This document shows positions 16,904 to 26,260 of a stretch of 64,000 nt of DNA, piece after piece (within the stretch, counting starts at the first letter, position 1; each line of letters opens with the position of its first letter). The stretch spans positions 1,116,001 through 1,180,000 of the forward strand of contig NZ_ATTE01000001.1 of the NCBI RefSeq assembly GCF_000419525.1, written 5' to 3'. The position numbers and the translations under genes are program-made. This DNA comes from Leucothrix mucor DSM 2157 (GTDB lineage: Bacteria > Pseudomonadota > Gammaproteobacteria > Thiotrichales > Thiotrichaceae). A model generated the notes under the pieces. The model saw nothing but the letters and a program-made list of their open reading frames with translations. It was not told where the DNA came from and did no database searches.

Positions 16904-17707
16904 TTGTCGAATCTAACAAATATAGAGAAAAGAAAGCTTGAAAGGTTACTTGGCATGGGCTCTGGCTATGTACTTAACTTTTCAAACAAGACTTTCGATG
17001 AGTTTGTGCATGATAGTACGGGCAAAGAAATTTATGATGAAAAATATAACTTAAACTCTGGTTCTAAAGCAAATAGGCTTCGAGCATTTTGGGATATTGA
17101 ATCTAATTATACAGTTGGAAAATTGTTATCAGATTTATTCAATGATTGGACTGAATACAAAAGTTTTAATGATCCTGAACAACCCACAGATGAGTGCTTA
17201 AAGATTGCTCAACGGTTAACTCTGAGTGCTCCTGTTCCAGACATTGACGCTGTTACGCCAAATGCTGAAGACAAAGACTTTGATACCTTAGCAAAGGCAG
17301 TTCGAGCTTCAATCGACAATAATGAGCCTGAAGCAGGCTTGGATAGGTTGCATACTTTTCTAGTTAAGTACTTTCGTGTTCTATGTGAAAAATATGGAAT
17401 CGATACCAATAAGAAAAAACCTCTACATGGTTTGGTTGGTGAATACATCAAAAAAATGAAAGTCAGCGGCGCGATTGAGTCAGAAATGACGGAGCGTATT
17501 CTGAAATCAAGCATTGCAAACATGGAAGCTTTCAATCATGTAAGAAACAATCAGAGCTTTGCTCATGATAATAAAGTTCTCAAATACACAGAAGCGATGC
17601 TGATTTTTAGCCACGTAACCAGCTCTATCAAGTTTATTGAAGATCTTGAGAAAAGTGTGGAGAAACCGAAAATGGCCGAATCGGGCTTCGAAGGTATAAA
17701 GTTTTAG
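16904..17707 (+). CDS. abortive infection family protein (Abi_C-like)
   Basis: A 267-residue protein whose second half resembles the Abi_C domain: LDRLHTFLVKYFRVLCEKYGI, the KPLHGLVGEYIKKM helix, and NMEAFNHVRNNQSFAHDNKVL, which carries the RNxxSxAH motif of the family (about residues 210-225). The N-terminal half is AT-rich and not recognised. The start is a TTG with an AAGGA site about 9 bases upstream. The gene stop is followed in the same frame by a headless GNAT gene, suggesting insertion. A role in phage defence is inferred from family only. Confidence 0.7.
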   Translation: MSNLTNIEKRKLERLLGMGSGYVLNFSNKTFDEFVHDSTGKEIYDEKYNLNSGSKANRLRAFWDIESNYTVGKLLSDLFNDWTEYKSFNDPEQPTDECLKIAQRLTLSAPVPDIDAVTPNAEDKDFDTLAKAVRASIDNNEPEAGLDRLHTFLVKYFRVLCEKYGIDTNKKKPLHGLVGEYIKKMKVSGAIESEMTERILKSSIANMEAFNHVRNNQSFAHDNKVLKYTEAMLIFSHVTSSIKFIEDLEKSVEKPKMAESGFEGIKF

Positions 17708-18022
17708 GGTGTAACAAACCAAGTAAGCGAGACAATAACACGTTGGTATGGTCTGGGGCCAATCTCAGTGCTTCCTGAGAATCAGAGTAGCGGTATTGGC
17801 TCGATGCTTATGGATGCAGCCATTCAAGAGTTAAAGAATATAAATGCCAACGGTTGTGTCTTGCTCGGAGACCCAAACTACTATCATCGTTTTGGCTTCA
17901 AGCCTGTAGAGGGCTTGGTGCTTCCCGGTGTGCCGCCGGAGTATTTTCAAGCCTTGTTATTTCAAGGCGATTTACCTCAAGGCTCCGTTACTTATTACGA
18001 ATCCTTTTCTGCAAATGGTTAA
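17708..18022 (+). pseudogene. truncated GNAT acetyltransferase
   Basis: The C-terminal half of an N-acetyltransferase. The frame starts right after the TAG of the abortive-infection gene and reads WYGLGPISVLPENQSSGIGS, with the acetyl-CoA-binding loop, then GCVLLGDPNYYHRFGF near the end. The N-terminal strand-helix part is absent and the first in-frame start (GTG at 17768) leaves only 84 residues. It is most likely the remains of a gene cut by arrival of the upstream abortive-infection gene. Confidence 0.8.
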
Positions 18023-18076
18023 CCAGTCAAAGCACGCGGTCTTGGGATCTGTAAAAATCAGGTGATCTCGAATAGG

Positions 18077-18112
18077 GTGGTCGGCAGCTGCCCTTGGCAA
18101 ATGCCGACCCAC
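18077..18112. terminator. hairpin between convergent genes
   Basis: An imperfect 10-bp stem (about 18077-18086 with 18102-18112) with a 15-base loop lies between the GNAT remnant and the DUF808 gene, which converge. There is no clear T-run, so termination is only plausible. Confidence 0.35.
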
Positions 18113-18148
18113 ATATCCTTTGAACATATTAGCGTAATGCCAATTTGC

Positions 18149-19105
18149 TTATGCCTGAGCTTCTTTAGCACCAGCAATACGGTGATGAATCAGCACAATG
18201 ATGTAACCCAGAGCAAGCCCAAACACACCTGCAAAGGCTGCATTCACTATCCATGTAACGGCTGCGCCAGCAACGGGTAACCAGCTTCCTACAGTATCCG
18301 CAATTCCGTGAATTAGGTGGGGTAACCAACCTAGCCCAAACACTTCCATGCCGTGTAAAATTATCTGACCACCTACCCATAGCATTGCGGCTGTCCCTAC
18401 AACAGATAAGGTTGCCAGTAACACCGGCATAGCACGCACTAGAAAATTACCGATCCCACTGATAAGTCCTCTGCTACTTTTTGCCAGATGCAGTCCGACA
18501 TCATCCATCTTTACAATCACGGCGACAGCACCGTACACACAAATTGTGATGACGACACCGACTATCAGCAGTACCACTGCCTGCGTGAAGATATTGCTAT
18601 CACTAATCTCACCCAGTGCAATGGCCATTATTTCGGCGGATAAAATCAAATCGGTGCGAACCGCTCCGGCAACCTTTTCGTCTTCCAGTTCCTTTGGGTC
18701 TTCGTACGGTAGATGGTCAAGCTCACCGTTGGCTTCGCCGTCTTTGTGGCGGCTGAATTTCTCTACGACTTTTTCAGCGCCTTCGTAACATAAGTAGGCA
18801 CCACCAAGCATCAGTATTGGCGTAATCAGGAAGGGGAGAAAAGCACTCAGTAACAAGGCGAGCGGGAGCAGTATGATAACTTTGTTAAACAACGAGCCTT
18901 TCGCGATACGCCAGATAATCGGTAGCTCACGTGCTGGCTTAAGCCCGGTAACGTAGGCGGGTGTTACCGCTGCGTCATCGATCACGACGCCAGCAGACTT
19001 TGATCCGGCCCGCATGGCCGCAACGCCAATGTCATCGAGAGAGGCGGTAGCCAGCTTGGCTATCGCTGCTACATCATCAAGTAATGCTAAAATTCCACTT
19101 GCCAT
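18149..19105 (-). CDS. DUF808 family inner-membrane protein
   Basis: A 318-residue protein of the DUF808/YedI family. The conserved start MASGILALLDDVAAIAK and the DDAAVTPAYVTG segment are clear, followed by several hydrophobic helices (around residues 75-105, 165-200, 225-255 and 280-310). A family-specific ICVYGAVAVIVKMDDVGLHLA segment links them. The molecular function of the family is not established to my knowledge. It is monocistronic, facing the GNAT remnant. Confidence 0.88.
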   Translation of the reverse strand: MASGILALLDDVAAIAKLATASLDDIGVAAMRAGSKSAGVVIDDAAVTPAYVTGLKPARELPIIWRIAKGSLFNKVIILLPLALLLSAFLPFLITPILMLGGAYLCYEGAEKVVEKFSRHKDGEANGELDHLPYEDPKELEDEKVAGAVRTDLILSAEIMAIALGEISDSNIFTQAVVLLIVGVVITICVYGAVAVIVKMDDVGLHLAKSSRGLISGIGNFLVRAMPVLLATLSVVGTAAMLWVGGQIILHGMEVFGLGWLPHLIHGIADTVGSWLPVAGAAVTWIVNAAFAGVFGLALGYIIVLIHHRIAGAKEAQA

Positions 19106-19362
19106 TTCTATTGACCCGTCCTTTAATTATTCTGTGTACGGGCAGATAGTGACTGCCCTGAGTGCATGATTTGGAGTTGTAAAGTTGCGTTACGCTAAGT
19201 AGCCGCCGGAACGAAGTTAACCAGATTAGAACAGCGCTTACAATTATTCTGTGCCAATTTAACACCAGTAGTTCCAGCTGAACTGATTTGGCCAGTCTAA
19301 TTTTAGCGCCTGAGAACGGAGAAGTTGGAGAGCTGGTTCGTCACCGCATATAACAAATGACG

Positions 19363-20307
19363 TTAGTTCAAAACATGTATTAACAAAGGCAAGGTAACAA
19401 CCGATACCACCGTCGTTAACAGCACGGCAGTAGATGCTTGATGTGAGAGCGTTTTGTATTCCTCAGCCATAACCCCCAATACCGCAGCACATGGCATAGC
19501 AGAGCCTAGCGTCGCAGCCAAAACCCACTTCGGGTCTACTTGGAAAAGCGTCATTATTAGAAAGACGACAAACGGCATAATGGCTAATTTGATTGTCGAG
19601 ATGTAGATGGCTGGAAAAGAGTCTTGAGTAACGCTTCGACCAAATAGGGCGGTTCCAACGATAAACATAGCACAAGGCCCTGCCGCACTGCCTAAGAGTT
19701 CGAGTCCTCCAATAAGGCTAGCAGGTAAGGTAATATTCCAGGCCGATATGATTAAGCCGACAATAATAGAAATAATCAGTGGATTCAGTAAGGAACGCTG
19801 TAGTGCTTTGAAAGGGGTGAAATTATTGTCTTGCTGATCAATATCGTTGTTATTGGTATTGCTTAATTGCAGCAAAAAAGACGAGAAGGGTAAGAGAATC
19901 AGTAAGTCTAATGTCAGCATCAGCGCAAGTGGCACCGACGTCCATTCACCAACCGTAGCGGCTAGCACCGGTATCGCCAGAAAGCCAATATTGCCATAAA
20001 CCCCACCTAAACCTAGCATCACGCCATGGTTGGCCTGTTTCTCAAATAGAAAATAACCAACAGCCCCCGAAAGTAACATCACACTGAGAAGAGAGGCTAA
20101 GTAGGCACTTAAAAAGGGAACATCAATCAAGGTTTCAAAATTAGTGGTCGCAAGCTTGCCTAGCAGTACGGCAGGCAAAGAGAGATACATCACAAAACGT
20201 GTCAGGTATTTAAGGCTGGTAGCGCCAACGATTGCGTACTTTTTACAGAAATAGCCCAGACCAACTAACCCAAATAATGGGATGATTTTGATAAATGTTT
20301 CTAACAT
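19363..20307 (-). CDS. AEC family transporter
   Basis: A 314-residue member of the auxin efflux carrier family, predicted to have about ten transmembrane helices in two five-helix halves. The first half has GLVGLGYFCKK and LPAVLLGKLA, and the second has GPCAMFIVGTALFG and GSAMPCAAVLGVMAEEY, the family's broken-helix region. Substrates in bacteria are usually organic acids such as malate or malonate, but nothing here fixes the substrate. An AGGA lies 7 bases before the ATG. The gene stands alone. Confidence 0.85.
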   Translation of the reverse strand: MLETFIKIIPLFGLVGLGYFCKKYAIVGATSLKYLTRFVMYLSLPAVLLGKLATTNFETLIDVPFLSAYLASLLSVMLLSGAVGYFLFEKQANHGVMLGLGGVYGNIGFLAIPVLAATVGEWTSVPLALMLTLDLLILLPFSSFLLQLSNTNNNDIDQQDNNFTPFKALQRSLLNPLIISIIVGLIISAWNITLPASLIGGLELLGSAAGPCAMFIVGTALFGRSVTQDSFPAIYISTIKLAIMPFVVFLIMTLFQVDPKWVLAATLGSAMPCAAVLGVMAEEYKTLSHQASTAVLLTTVVSVVTLPLLIHVLN

Positions 20308-20449
20308 GTAAGTCCTAAAGCCTTGAGTGAGTAGGGTAAGGGGTTCTAGAGGTGTAAAACAGAGAAAATAAAATATACGTTAATAAATACATAGCCACAA
20401 TACTTTACTTAAGTGGCTGCTGTTTGAGGCTTTTTTGGATTTTTACATA

Positions 20450-20483
20450 AAAAAAGCAGACACTAAAAAATCAGTGTCTGCTT
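20450..20483 (-). terminator. terminator of the MDR dehydrogenase gene
   Basis: A perfect 10-bp stem (20455-20464 with 20473-20482) with an 8-base loop. On the minus strand it is followed by a run of T residues, so it ends transcription from the dehydrogenase gene at 20507-21634. Confidence 0.88.
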
Positions 20484-20506
20484 CTATTCAATCAGTTAAG
20501 CAATAA

Positions 20507-21634
20507 TTACTTTTGAGGGGTAATCAAGTACTTCTCACCGGTCGCTTGCTTGGAGTAGCCCGCGATTGATTGTAATTTTAACACCTCTGCCAAGGTCACT
20601 TCATGTGTGTAGTGGCTGGCAAATGTGGTGGTGATTTCATCTGCAACACGCTGACGCATTTTCATCACAGTTTGAGTGCCCAGCTTGCCTAAAGCATTGA
20701 ATAATAAGAATCCATTCACGCCCCATGCAAAGCCAAAGTTACGGTTTAAGGTAATAGGGCCGCGATCTAGTGCACCATAAATATAAACTTGCTTGAACGT
20801 ATCAGAGCCATAAATGGTGTGCTCTTTCATATCGCGAGCTGCAGCAACTTCCATACAGTTCAGAATGTCACTGGTTAGCTGGCCGCCACCGATTGGATCA
20901 AAGGCAATCGTTGCACCGGTTTCAATAATCGCGGCGGTTAAGTCAGCAATGAAGGTGTCATTGCTTGAGTTAACGACGTATTTTGCGCCCATCTCACGTA
21001 GCAGTGTTTCTTGTTCTTCCTTACGCACAATGTTGATTAAATCAACGCCATCGGCAATACAAATGCGGTTTAACATTTGTCCAAGGTTAGAGGCCGCTGC
21101 GGCATGAATAATGGCTTTGTGGCCTTCAGCACGCATGGTCTCAACCATTGCTAATGCAGTCAGCGGGTTAACAAAAGACGAGGCGCCTTCTTTAGCCGTT
21201 GTGCCTTCTTTTAACTCTAAGCAGCTTTGCACATTGGCGCAGTGATATTGACGGTACGTTCCACCACCAATCACGGCAACGGTCTTACCCATTAATGCTT
21301 GTGCCGCTGGCGATGAGCCCGCTGCAACAACGGTTCCTGCACCTTCATTACCCACCGGCGTTGCGACACCCACACGGGTTTTCAACGATGGCATAAACTG
21401 AGCAGGGATGTCAGCCGTAATCACTGGGCTTTGCTCTGTGCCAGATTGCTTCGCGGTGGACATATCCGCAGCGCTAAACAGCACGCCTAGATCAGATGGG
21501 TTTAAGGGCGCGGCTTCAATGCGAATTACAACTTCATCGGCACCCGGTTGTGGCATGTCGATTGCTTGCAAAGCCAGTGTTAATTTGTTGTCTTCGCTAA
21601 CGGTTGAAGTCAGTTGGATATTTGTATCAGTCAT
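20507..21634 (-). CDS. MDR-family zinc-binding dehydrogenase/quinone oxidoreductase-like
   Basis: A 375-residue medium-chain dehydrogenase/reductase. The N-terminal GroES-like part has the VVIRIEAAPLNPSDLG strand, and the PVGNEGAGTVVAAG loop is typical of quinone-reductase members; the Rossmann half has the KAIIHAAAASNLGQML and FDPIGGG segments. The zinc-ligand cysteines and histidine of alcohol dehydrogenases are not evident, so a quinone or enone reductase is more likely than an alcohol dehydrogenase. The ATG at 21634 with a GGAG 9 bases upstream was preferred to an upstream start. It lies 104 bases after a GST gene and may share its transcript. Confidence 0.82.
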   Translation of the reverse strand: MTDTNIQLTSTVSEDNKLTLALQAIDMPQPGADEVVIRIEAAPLNPSDLGVLFSAADMSTAKQSGTEQSPVITADIPAQFMPSLKTRVGVATPVGNEGAGTVVAAGSSPAAQALMGKTVAVIGGGTYRQYHCANVQSCLELKEGTTAKEGASSFVNPLTALAMVETMRAEGHKAIIHAAAASNLGQMLNRICIADGVDLINIVRKEEQETLLREMGAKYVVNSSNDTFIADLTAAIIETGATIAFDPIGGGQLTSDILNCMEVAAARDMKEHTIYGSDTFKQVYIYGALDRGPITLNRNFGFAWGVNGFLLFNALGKLGTQTVMKMRQRVADEITTTFASHYTHEVTLAEVLKLQSIAGYSKQATGEKYLITPQK

Positions 21635-21738
21635 TTGAATGTTCTCCTGCAAATGATTATATTTTTGAACCAATCACATTATTGTGTTGGCCATGTTGTG
21701 TTCGTAATAATGCTAGTCTTGGTTTTTATCGCTAGGTG

Positions 21739-22416
21739 CTATTTAGCATTCGCTGCTTGCATCTGAGCGGTGACCTTTTGGATAAACTCGGGCCAGTTTG
21801 CTTGGCGGTCTGCCTCTACTGTTTGGGCAATGGCAGATTGACTCATGGACTCGTTCCATTCCTTCATTCCGGGGATCTCTGCGAGCACATCCCAGTCCAG
21901 CTGGCTAGCGCCAAACTTGCTGACAATGGTGTTGACGTAATACACATAGATGTCGGCCATCGTGAACTGCTCACCGGCAATCCAAGGTGAAAACTGGCAC
22001 AAGCGATTTAAGGCAGTTACTCCAACGCTTAATACTTGACGCACTTCAGCCTTAACCGAGTCCGGCGCTTCAGTCCCTGAAAAGGCATAAGGGATAAACC
22101 GTCTGCTGGGTAGCTCAAAATAAAGCTCTGACATTTTCATGATTTGGCGCACAACCGCACGTTCCCCGGCATTTTCAGGGTATAGCGGAATGTCTGGATA
22201 CGTCTCTTCAAGAAAGTCACAAATGACACTTGACTCTGAAATATTCAGGCCTTCAGCCGTCGTGATAACCGGTACTTTGCCCGCTGGGCTGATGGCCAGT
22301 AACTCTTCGCTACCACCGTAGAGAAGGTCTTCCTGAAACGGCACTGCTTTGTAGAGCAGTACATGTTTCACTAGGTTGTAATAGTTGCTAGCCGCAAAAC
22401 CGTGCAAAGTGATCAT
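21739..22416 (-). CDS. glutathione S-transferase family protein
   Basis: A 225-residue cytosolic GST-fold protein. The thioredoxin-like N-terminal domain begins MITLHGFAASNYYNLVKHVLL and contains GKVPVITTAEGLNISESSVICDFL, with the cis-proline and the glutathione-contacting Glu-Ser. The helical C-terminal domain has FTMADIYVYYV, the N-capping box region. The start at 22416 fits the family; an in-frame start at 22464 would add 16 unsupported residues. It is divergent from a LysR gene, the probable regulator of the GST-dehydrogenase pair. Confidence 0.85.
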   Translation of the reverse strand: MITLHGFAASNYYNLVKHVLLYKAVPFQEDLLYGGSEELLAISPAGKVPVITTAEGLNISESSVICDFLEETYPDIPLYPENAGERAVVRQIMKMSELYFELPSRRFIPYAFSGTEAPDSVKAEVRQVLSVGVTALNRLCQFSPWIAGEQFTMADIYVYYVNTIVSKFGASQLDWDVLAEIPGMKEWNESMSQSAIAQTVEADRQANWPEFIQKVTAQMQAANAK

Positions 22417-22614
22417 ATTCAGTGTTCCATCATTATCGAGAGGTTTAGCCCCTGTGTTTAACACACTGCAGCAGGGTCAAGCTTGCAGTGCTTAAGATGG
22501 GTGCATTATTACTGGTTTTAATTGGGTTATATATAGGGGTGAATGCGAATCACTATTGCTTTTAAAGCAATAATAGGGCGAGAATACTTGGACGTTCAGT
22601 GAATGGAGAAGTGA

Positions 22615-23514
22615 GTGGATCAACTACGGGCCATACGGTATTTCAGTAAAGTCGTCGAAACGGGGAGTTTTACCAAAGCGGCGAGTGCGTTTAATGTGCC
22701 GCCATCATCGTTGTCGCGGCGCGTTGCTGATTTGGAAAAGAGTTTAGGCGCGACCTTGTTAAAGCGTTCGACCCGAGTGGTTAAACTGACTGAAGTCGGG
22801 CAGATTTATTATAACGACGTACAACAAATACTGAATCAACTAGAGCAAAGCAGTGAAACGGTGCGTAGTTATCAAACAACGCCAATGGGGCGTTTACGGA
22901 TCAGTTCGATGGTGGGCTTTGGTGAGAAGATTTTGTTGCCCTTATTGGATGAATTCAGCGCGCTGTATCCTCAAATTGTGTTGGATGTCAGCTTAAGTGA
23001 CGAGCTATCAACGCTGGGGCGTGATGATGTGGATATTGCCATTCGCGGTGGTTATGCGCCCAATGAACGTGTGCTGGCGATACGGCTGATGGATAATGGT
23101 TTTATTCCTGTCGCATCACCCAGCTATTTAGAGCAGCACGGCGTACCTAGCACTGCAATGGAGTTGAAGGATCATAAAGGCCTGTATTTTAAAGCGCCAA
23201 CCGGGCCGACGCCTTGGTTATGCAATATGGATGGGCAATGGCATGACGTTTCAGGGCCAGCGGTGGCGATCTCCAATAGCGGCCCATGGCTGGCTAAAAA
23301 AGCTTGTGCTGGGGAGGGCATTTTAATGTCAACGCGATGGGCTTTGGCGTCATACCTTGAGTCTGGGGTGCTGCAAGAGCTTAAGTTTGAGCATGAGTTA
23401 GCGATCACTCAGCATTCTGAGATGGCGGTGTACTTGTTGTATCAAAAGCAGCGCTATTTAGTACCCAAAGTTAAAGCGGCAGTCGACTTTCTAGTTGAAA
23501 AAATAAAAAAGTAA
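22615..23514 (+). CDS. LysR-family transcriptional regulator
   Basis: A 299-residue LTTR of the large DsdC/AaeR-like subgroup. The helix-turn-helix reads FTKAASAFNVPPSSLSRRVADLEKSLG (residues about 18-44), followed by KRSTRVVKLTEVG. The effector domain starts near residue 90. A GTG start at 22615 with GGAG upstream was used. It is divergent from the GST and MDR dehydrogenase genes, so control of those, perhaps in response to an electrophile, is a reasonable inference. Confidence 0.87.
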   Translation: MDQLRAIRYFSKVVETGSFTKAASAFNVPPSSLSRRVADLEKSLGATLLKRSTRVVKLTEVGQIYYNDVQQILNQLEQSSETVRSYQTTPMGRLRISSMVGFGEKILLPLLDEFSALYPQIVLDVSLSDELSTLGRDDVDIAIRGGYAPNERVLAIRLMDNGFIPVASPSYLEQHGVPSTAMELKDHKGLYFKAPTGPTPWLCNMDGQWHDVSGPAVAISNSGPWLAKKACAGEGILMSTRWALASYLESGVLQELKFEHELAITQHSEMAVYLLYQKQRYLVPKVKAAVDFLVEKIKK

Positions 23515-23531
23515 CACTCATTAATCACTCA

Positions 23532-23555
23532 GGCACTTTCTTAAGTTGAAGTGCC
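23532..23555. terminator. hairpin between convergent genes
   Basis: A 7-bp stem (23532-23538 with 23549-23555) and a 10-base loop lie 17 bases after the LysR stop, facing the aminotransferase gene. The T-run is poor. Confidence 0.4.
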
Positions 23556-23640
23556 CGATCAAAAGGTATGAGTACTTTGCGAGAGTGATACTCAACGCTG
23601 AGGTATGGCAGATCGAAAGCATTAAGCCGGTGCAGATTCT

Positions 23641-25035
23641 TTACAGGCTAAGCTCAACAACAAAGTGCTTATGCAGATAAGCGCCAGAGCGGGTGACATT
23701 ATATTCTTTAGCAAAGCTTGCTTGCTTCGCCACGATGTCAGTCAACGCCGCGTAGAGCGCATCCACATCTTCGCGAGTGTTGTACAGGCTAAAGCTCGCT
23801 CTCACCATGCCACGTTTGCGATTGATCAGCGCTTCTTGCTCGTCTTCTGGCACCTCATCAAGGTCTAACTCCCAAAGGGCTTCTTTAATCATTGAGCTGA
23901 CATAGGGGTGAGCACAAAAGCATTCATTACGCACGGCAATACCAAAATAGTCACTTAAAATTGAGGCAACTAAGCCATGATCAATGCCATCAATATTAAA
24001 TGATAGCGCGCCTAAGCGAGTTTGCTCACTCTGCCCATAAATGAATAAACCTTGAACAGTGCTTAACTTTTCAGCGGCGTATTGCCATAACTCGGCTCCA
24101 TGTGCACTGACCTTATCTAAACCATAATCACGTAGTGCGGCCATGACTTTGGCGAGTGAATAGAGCCCTAAAATGTCTTTAGTGCCTGCTTGCTCTCGTT
24201 CTGGGTAAGTCTTGAGGTAGTCGGCGCTTTGGTAGTCAACGCGTTCAACCACGCCACCACCAACTTCATCGCTGGGGTATTGCGCTAAATACTCTGACTT
24301 GGCGATGAGTATGCCCGGAGAGCCCGCGCAGTAGACCTTATGGCCAGAGAACGCCACAAAATCAATATCGTATTCGGCGATATTCAAGCGCATGTGGGGC
24401 GCACTTTGCGCAGCATCGAGTATCGCAAGGGCATTGTATTGGTGGGCTAGTGCCACAATGTCAGCCACGGGATTAACAATGCCGGTGACATTGCTTACAC
24501 CTGAGAAAGAGACGTAATTTACTTTCCCAGCGTGTTCTTTAAGCAGGGCTTCTAAAGCGCTAAGGTCAATTTCACCTTGTCGGGCTGACTCACCACGCAA
24601 TGGGATATGAATCACCTGCGCACCGACCGATGCTGACTGCTCACGATGCGGCAGGTCATTGGCATGATGTTCCATCGCTGAAACCAGTACGATCGGTTTT
24701 TCAGCGGAGCGAGGCTTTAAGCGACGCGCGAGATTATTCATTACTGCAGTCGTGCCATTGCCTAAGGAGACTAAGCTGTAGCGCTCATCAGCCCCACACA
24801 CATCCAAAATCGTTTGCTTGGCCCAGGTATGCGCTTGCCCACAGATATGCGCGGAGGCGTGTGAGAAGCTATGGCTATTGGAGTAATGCGGTAATAGCGC
24901 ATTTCTGGCATCAATGGCTGTTTGCATGACCAAGGGGGAGGCCGCACCATCTAAGTGTAGGCGACGTTTCGTTGTGCCGTCGGCCAGCTTATATTCGGTG
25001 TTTAAGCCGATAAAATGGTTAGTCAAATCAGACAT
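23641..25035 (-). CDS. class V aminotransferase/cysteine desulfurase-like protein
   Basis: A 464-residue PLP enzyme of the NifS/CsdA-like fold type I group. Visible features are LDGAASPL near the N-terminus, the SAMEHHANDLPHRE segment with the histidine pair that stacks on PLP, AILDAAQSAPH with the PLP-binding Asp, and the lysine in FSGHKVYCAGSPGIL. The C-terminal region has VRNECFCAHPYV, a cysteine loop that could serve a desulfurase or selenocysteine lyase role. No Isc or Suf partner is adjacent. The substrate is undefined. Confidence 0.83.
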   Translation of the reverse strand: MSDLTNHFIGLNTEYKLADGTTKRRLHLDGAASPLVMQTAIDARNALLPHYSNSHSFSHASAHICGQAHTWAKQTILDVCGADERYSLVSLGNGTTAVMNNLARRLKPRSAEKPIVLVSAMEHHANDLPHREQSASVGAQVIHIPLRGESARQGEIDLSALEALLKEHAGKVNYVSFSGVSNVTGIVNPVADIVALAHQYNALAILDAAQSAPHMRLNIAEYDIDFVAFSGHKVYCAGSPGILIAKSEYLAQYPSDEVGGGVVERVDYQSADYLKTYPEREQAGTKDILGLYSLAKVMAALRDYGLDKVSAHGAELWQYAAEKLSTVQGLFIYGQSEQTRLGALSFNIDGIDHGLVASILSDYFGIAVRNECFCAHPYVSSMIKEALWELDLDEVPEDEQEALINRKRGMVRASFSLYNTREDVDALYAALTDIVAKQASFAKEYNVTRSGAYLHKHFVVELSL

Positions 25036-25351
25036 TGAGTTGGATTCCTGCAGTGGTTGTGGTGTCGATTTTTTAGGATGGCAGCGTAAAAATATTGCTG
25101 CTCATTTGATCACTGATTTTTAAAGCTGGTCACAATACATCAAGCTCCCTGTAAAGTTTAGTGAACGTTAAAACTGTAAGGTATCAATCAGTAAGATATC
25201 GTGAAATGAGAGTGACGGTAGCAGTGGATTCTGTTGGGGTATCAGTTCACAATATAGAAACTGCCAGATGGAAGCAGATTACTTCCGATCACTATAATTC
25301 TTAACTTAGAAGCCCAACGCAAGTCGCGGGCGGTATTCTTAAGGACGTTAA
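25036..25351. other. 316-base intergenic region
   Basis: Lies between the divergent aminotransferase and rimK genes and must carry both promoters. I saw no hairpin terminator, no riboswitch-like motif and no convincing open frame in it. Confidence 0.5.
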
Positions 25352-26257
25352 ATGAAAATTGCAATACTGTCTCGTAACCCACGTTTGTACTCGACTCGCC
25401 GCTTGATTGAAGCCGCTGAGGCCCGTGGCCATACTGTTGAGGTCATCGACGTACTTCGTGCTTACATGAATATCAGTAGCGGTAGCCCTGAGATTCATTA
25501 TAAAGGCCGTGTGCTGACTGGTTTTGATGCGGTCATTCCGCGGATTGGTGCCTCGGTAACGTTTTACGGTACGGCGGTACTGCGCCAATTTGAAATGATG
25601 GGTGTGTACCCTGTGAATGAATCGGTGGCGATCAGCCGCTCGCGTGACAAGCTGCGCTCACTGCAGTTGCTGTCTCGTAAAAATGTCGGTATGCCAGTCA
25701 CTGGCTTCTCACATTCGCCAGATGACACCGATGATTTGTTGAATTTCATTGGCAAGCCACCGTATGTAATTAAGTTGTTGGAAGGGACTCAAGGTATCGG
25801 CGTGGTACTGGCTGAAACCCGCAAAGCGGCAGAGAGTGTAATCGAAGCCTTCCGTGGGCTGAAAGCACAGATCTTAGTTCAGGAGTTTATTGCTGAAGCA
25901 GGCGGTGCGGACATTCGTTGTTTTGTAGTTGCTGGTAAAGTGGTTGCGGCGATGAAGCGTCAGGCAAAAGAGGGCGAGTTCCGCTCTAACTTGCATCGCG
26001 GTGGTACAGCGATGTTGGTGAAACTGACTAAAGAAGAGCGTGCAACCGCGATCAATGCGGCTAAGATCATGGGCTTGAATGTGGCGGGTGTTGACTTGCT
26101 GCGCTCAGACCGTGGTCCATTGGTGATGGAAGTGAACTCATCGCCTGGTTTGGAAGGGATTGAGACAGCCTCTGAAAAAGATGTAGCTGGCATGATCATT
26201 GAGCACATTGAGCAAAATGCACGCCCTGGTCGTACTCAGACTAAAATGACGCGTTAA
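25352..26257 (+). CDS. rimK: ribosomal protein S6-L-glutamate ligase
   Basis: ATP-grasp ligase adding glutamate residues to the C-terminus of ribosomal protein S6. The 301-residue length matches E. coli RimK. Seen are the [14 protein letters not shown] motif, [15 protein letters not shown] (the ATP-grasp lysine and glycine loop), [19 protein letters not shown], and the metal-binding [13 protein letters not shown] near residue 255. Its stop lies 3 bases from the end of the convergent paaX gene, with no terminator between them. Confidence 0.93.
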   Translation: MKIAILSRNPRLYSTRRLIEAAEARGHTVEVIDVLRAYMNISSGSPEIHYKGRVLTGFDAVIPRIGASVTFYGTAVLRQFEMMGVYPVNESVAISRSRDKLRSLQLLSRKNVGMPVTGFSHSPDDTDDLLNFIGKPPYVIKLLEGTQGIGVVLAETRKAAESVIEAFRGLKAQILVQEFIAEAGGADIRCFVVAGKVVAAMKRQAKEGEFRSNLHRGGTAMLVKLTKEERATAINAAKIMGLNVAGVDLLRSDRGPLVMEVNSSPGLEGIETASEKDVAGMIIEHIEQNARPGRTQTKMTR

Positions 26258-26260
26258 TGC

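Noticed and set aside
18062-18280. 72-codon plus-strand frame after the GNAT remnant, with a Cys-rich end
   Set aside because: The cysteine cluster is antisense to the end of the DUF808 gene, and the frame has no supported start.
19140-19158. Short GGGCAG/CTGCCC hairpin upstream of the DUF808 gene
   Set aside because: Only 6 bp, in a 5' region, without any T-run or known regulatory motif; not distinguishable from chance.
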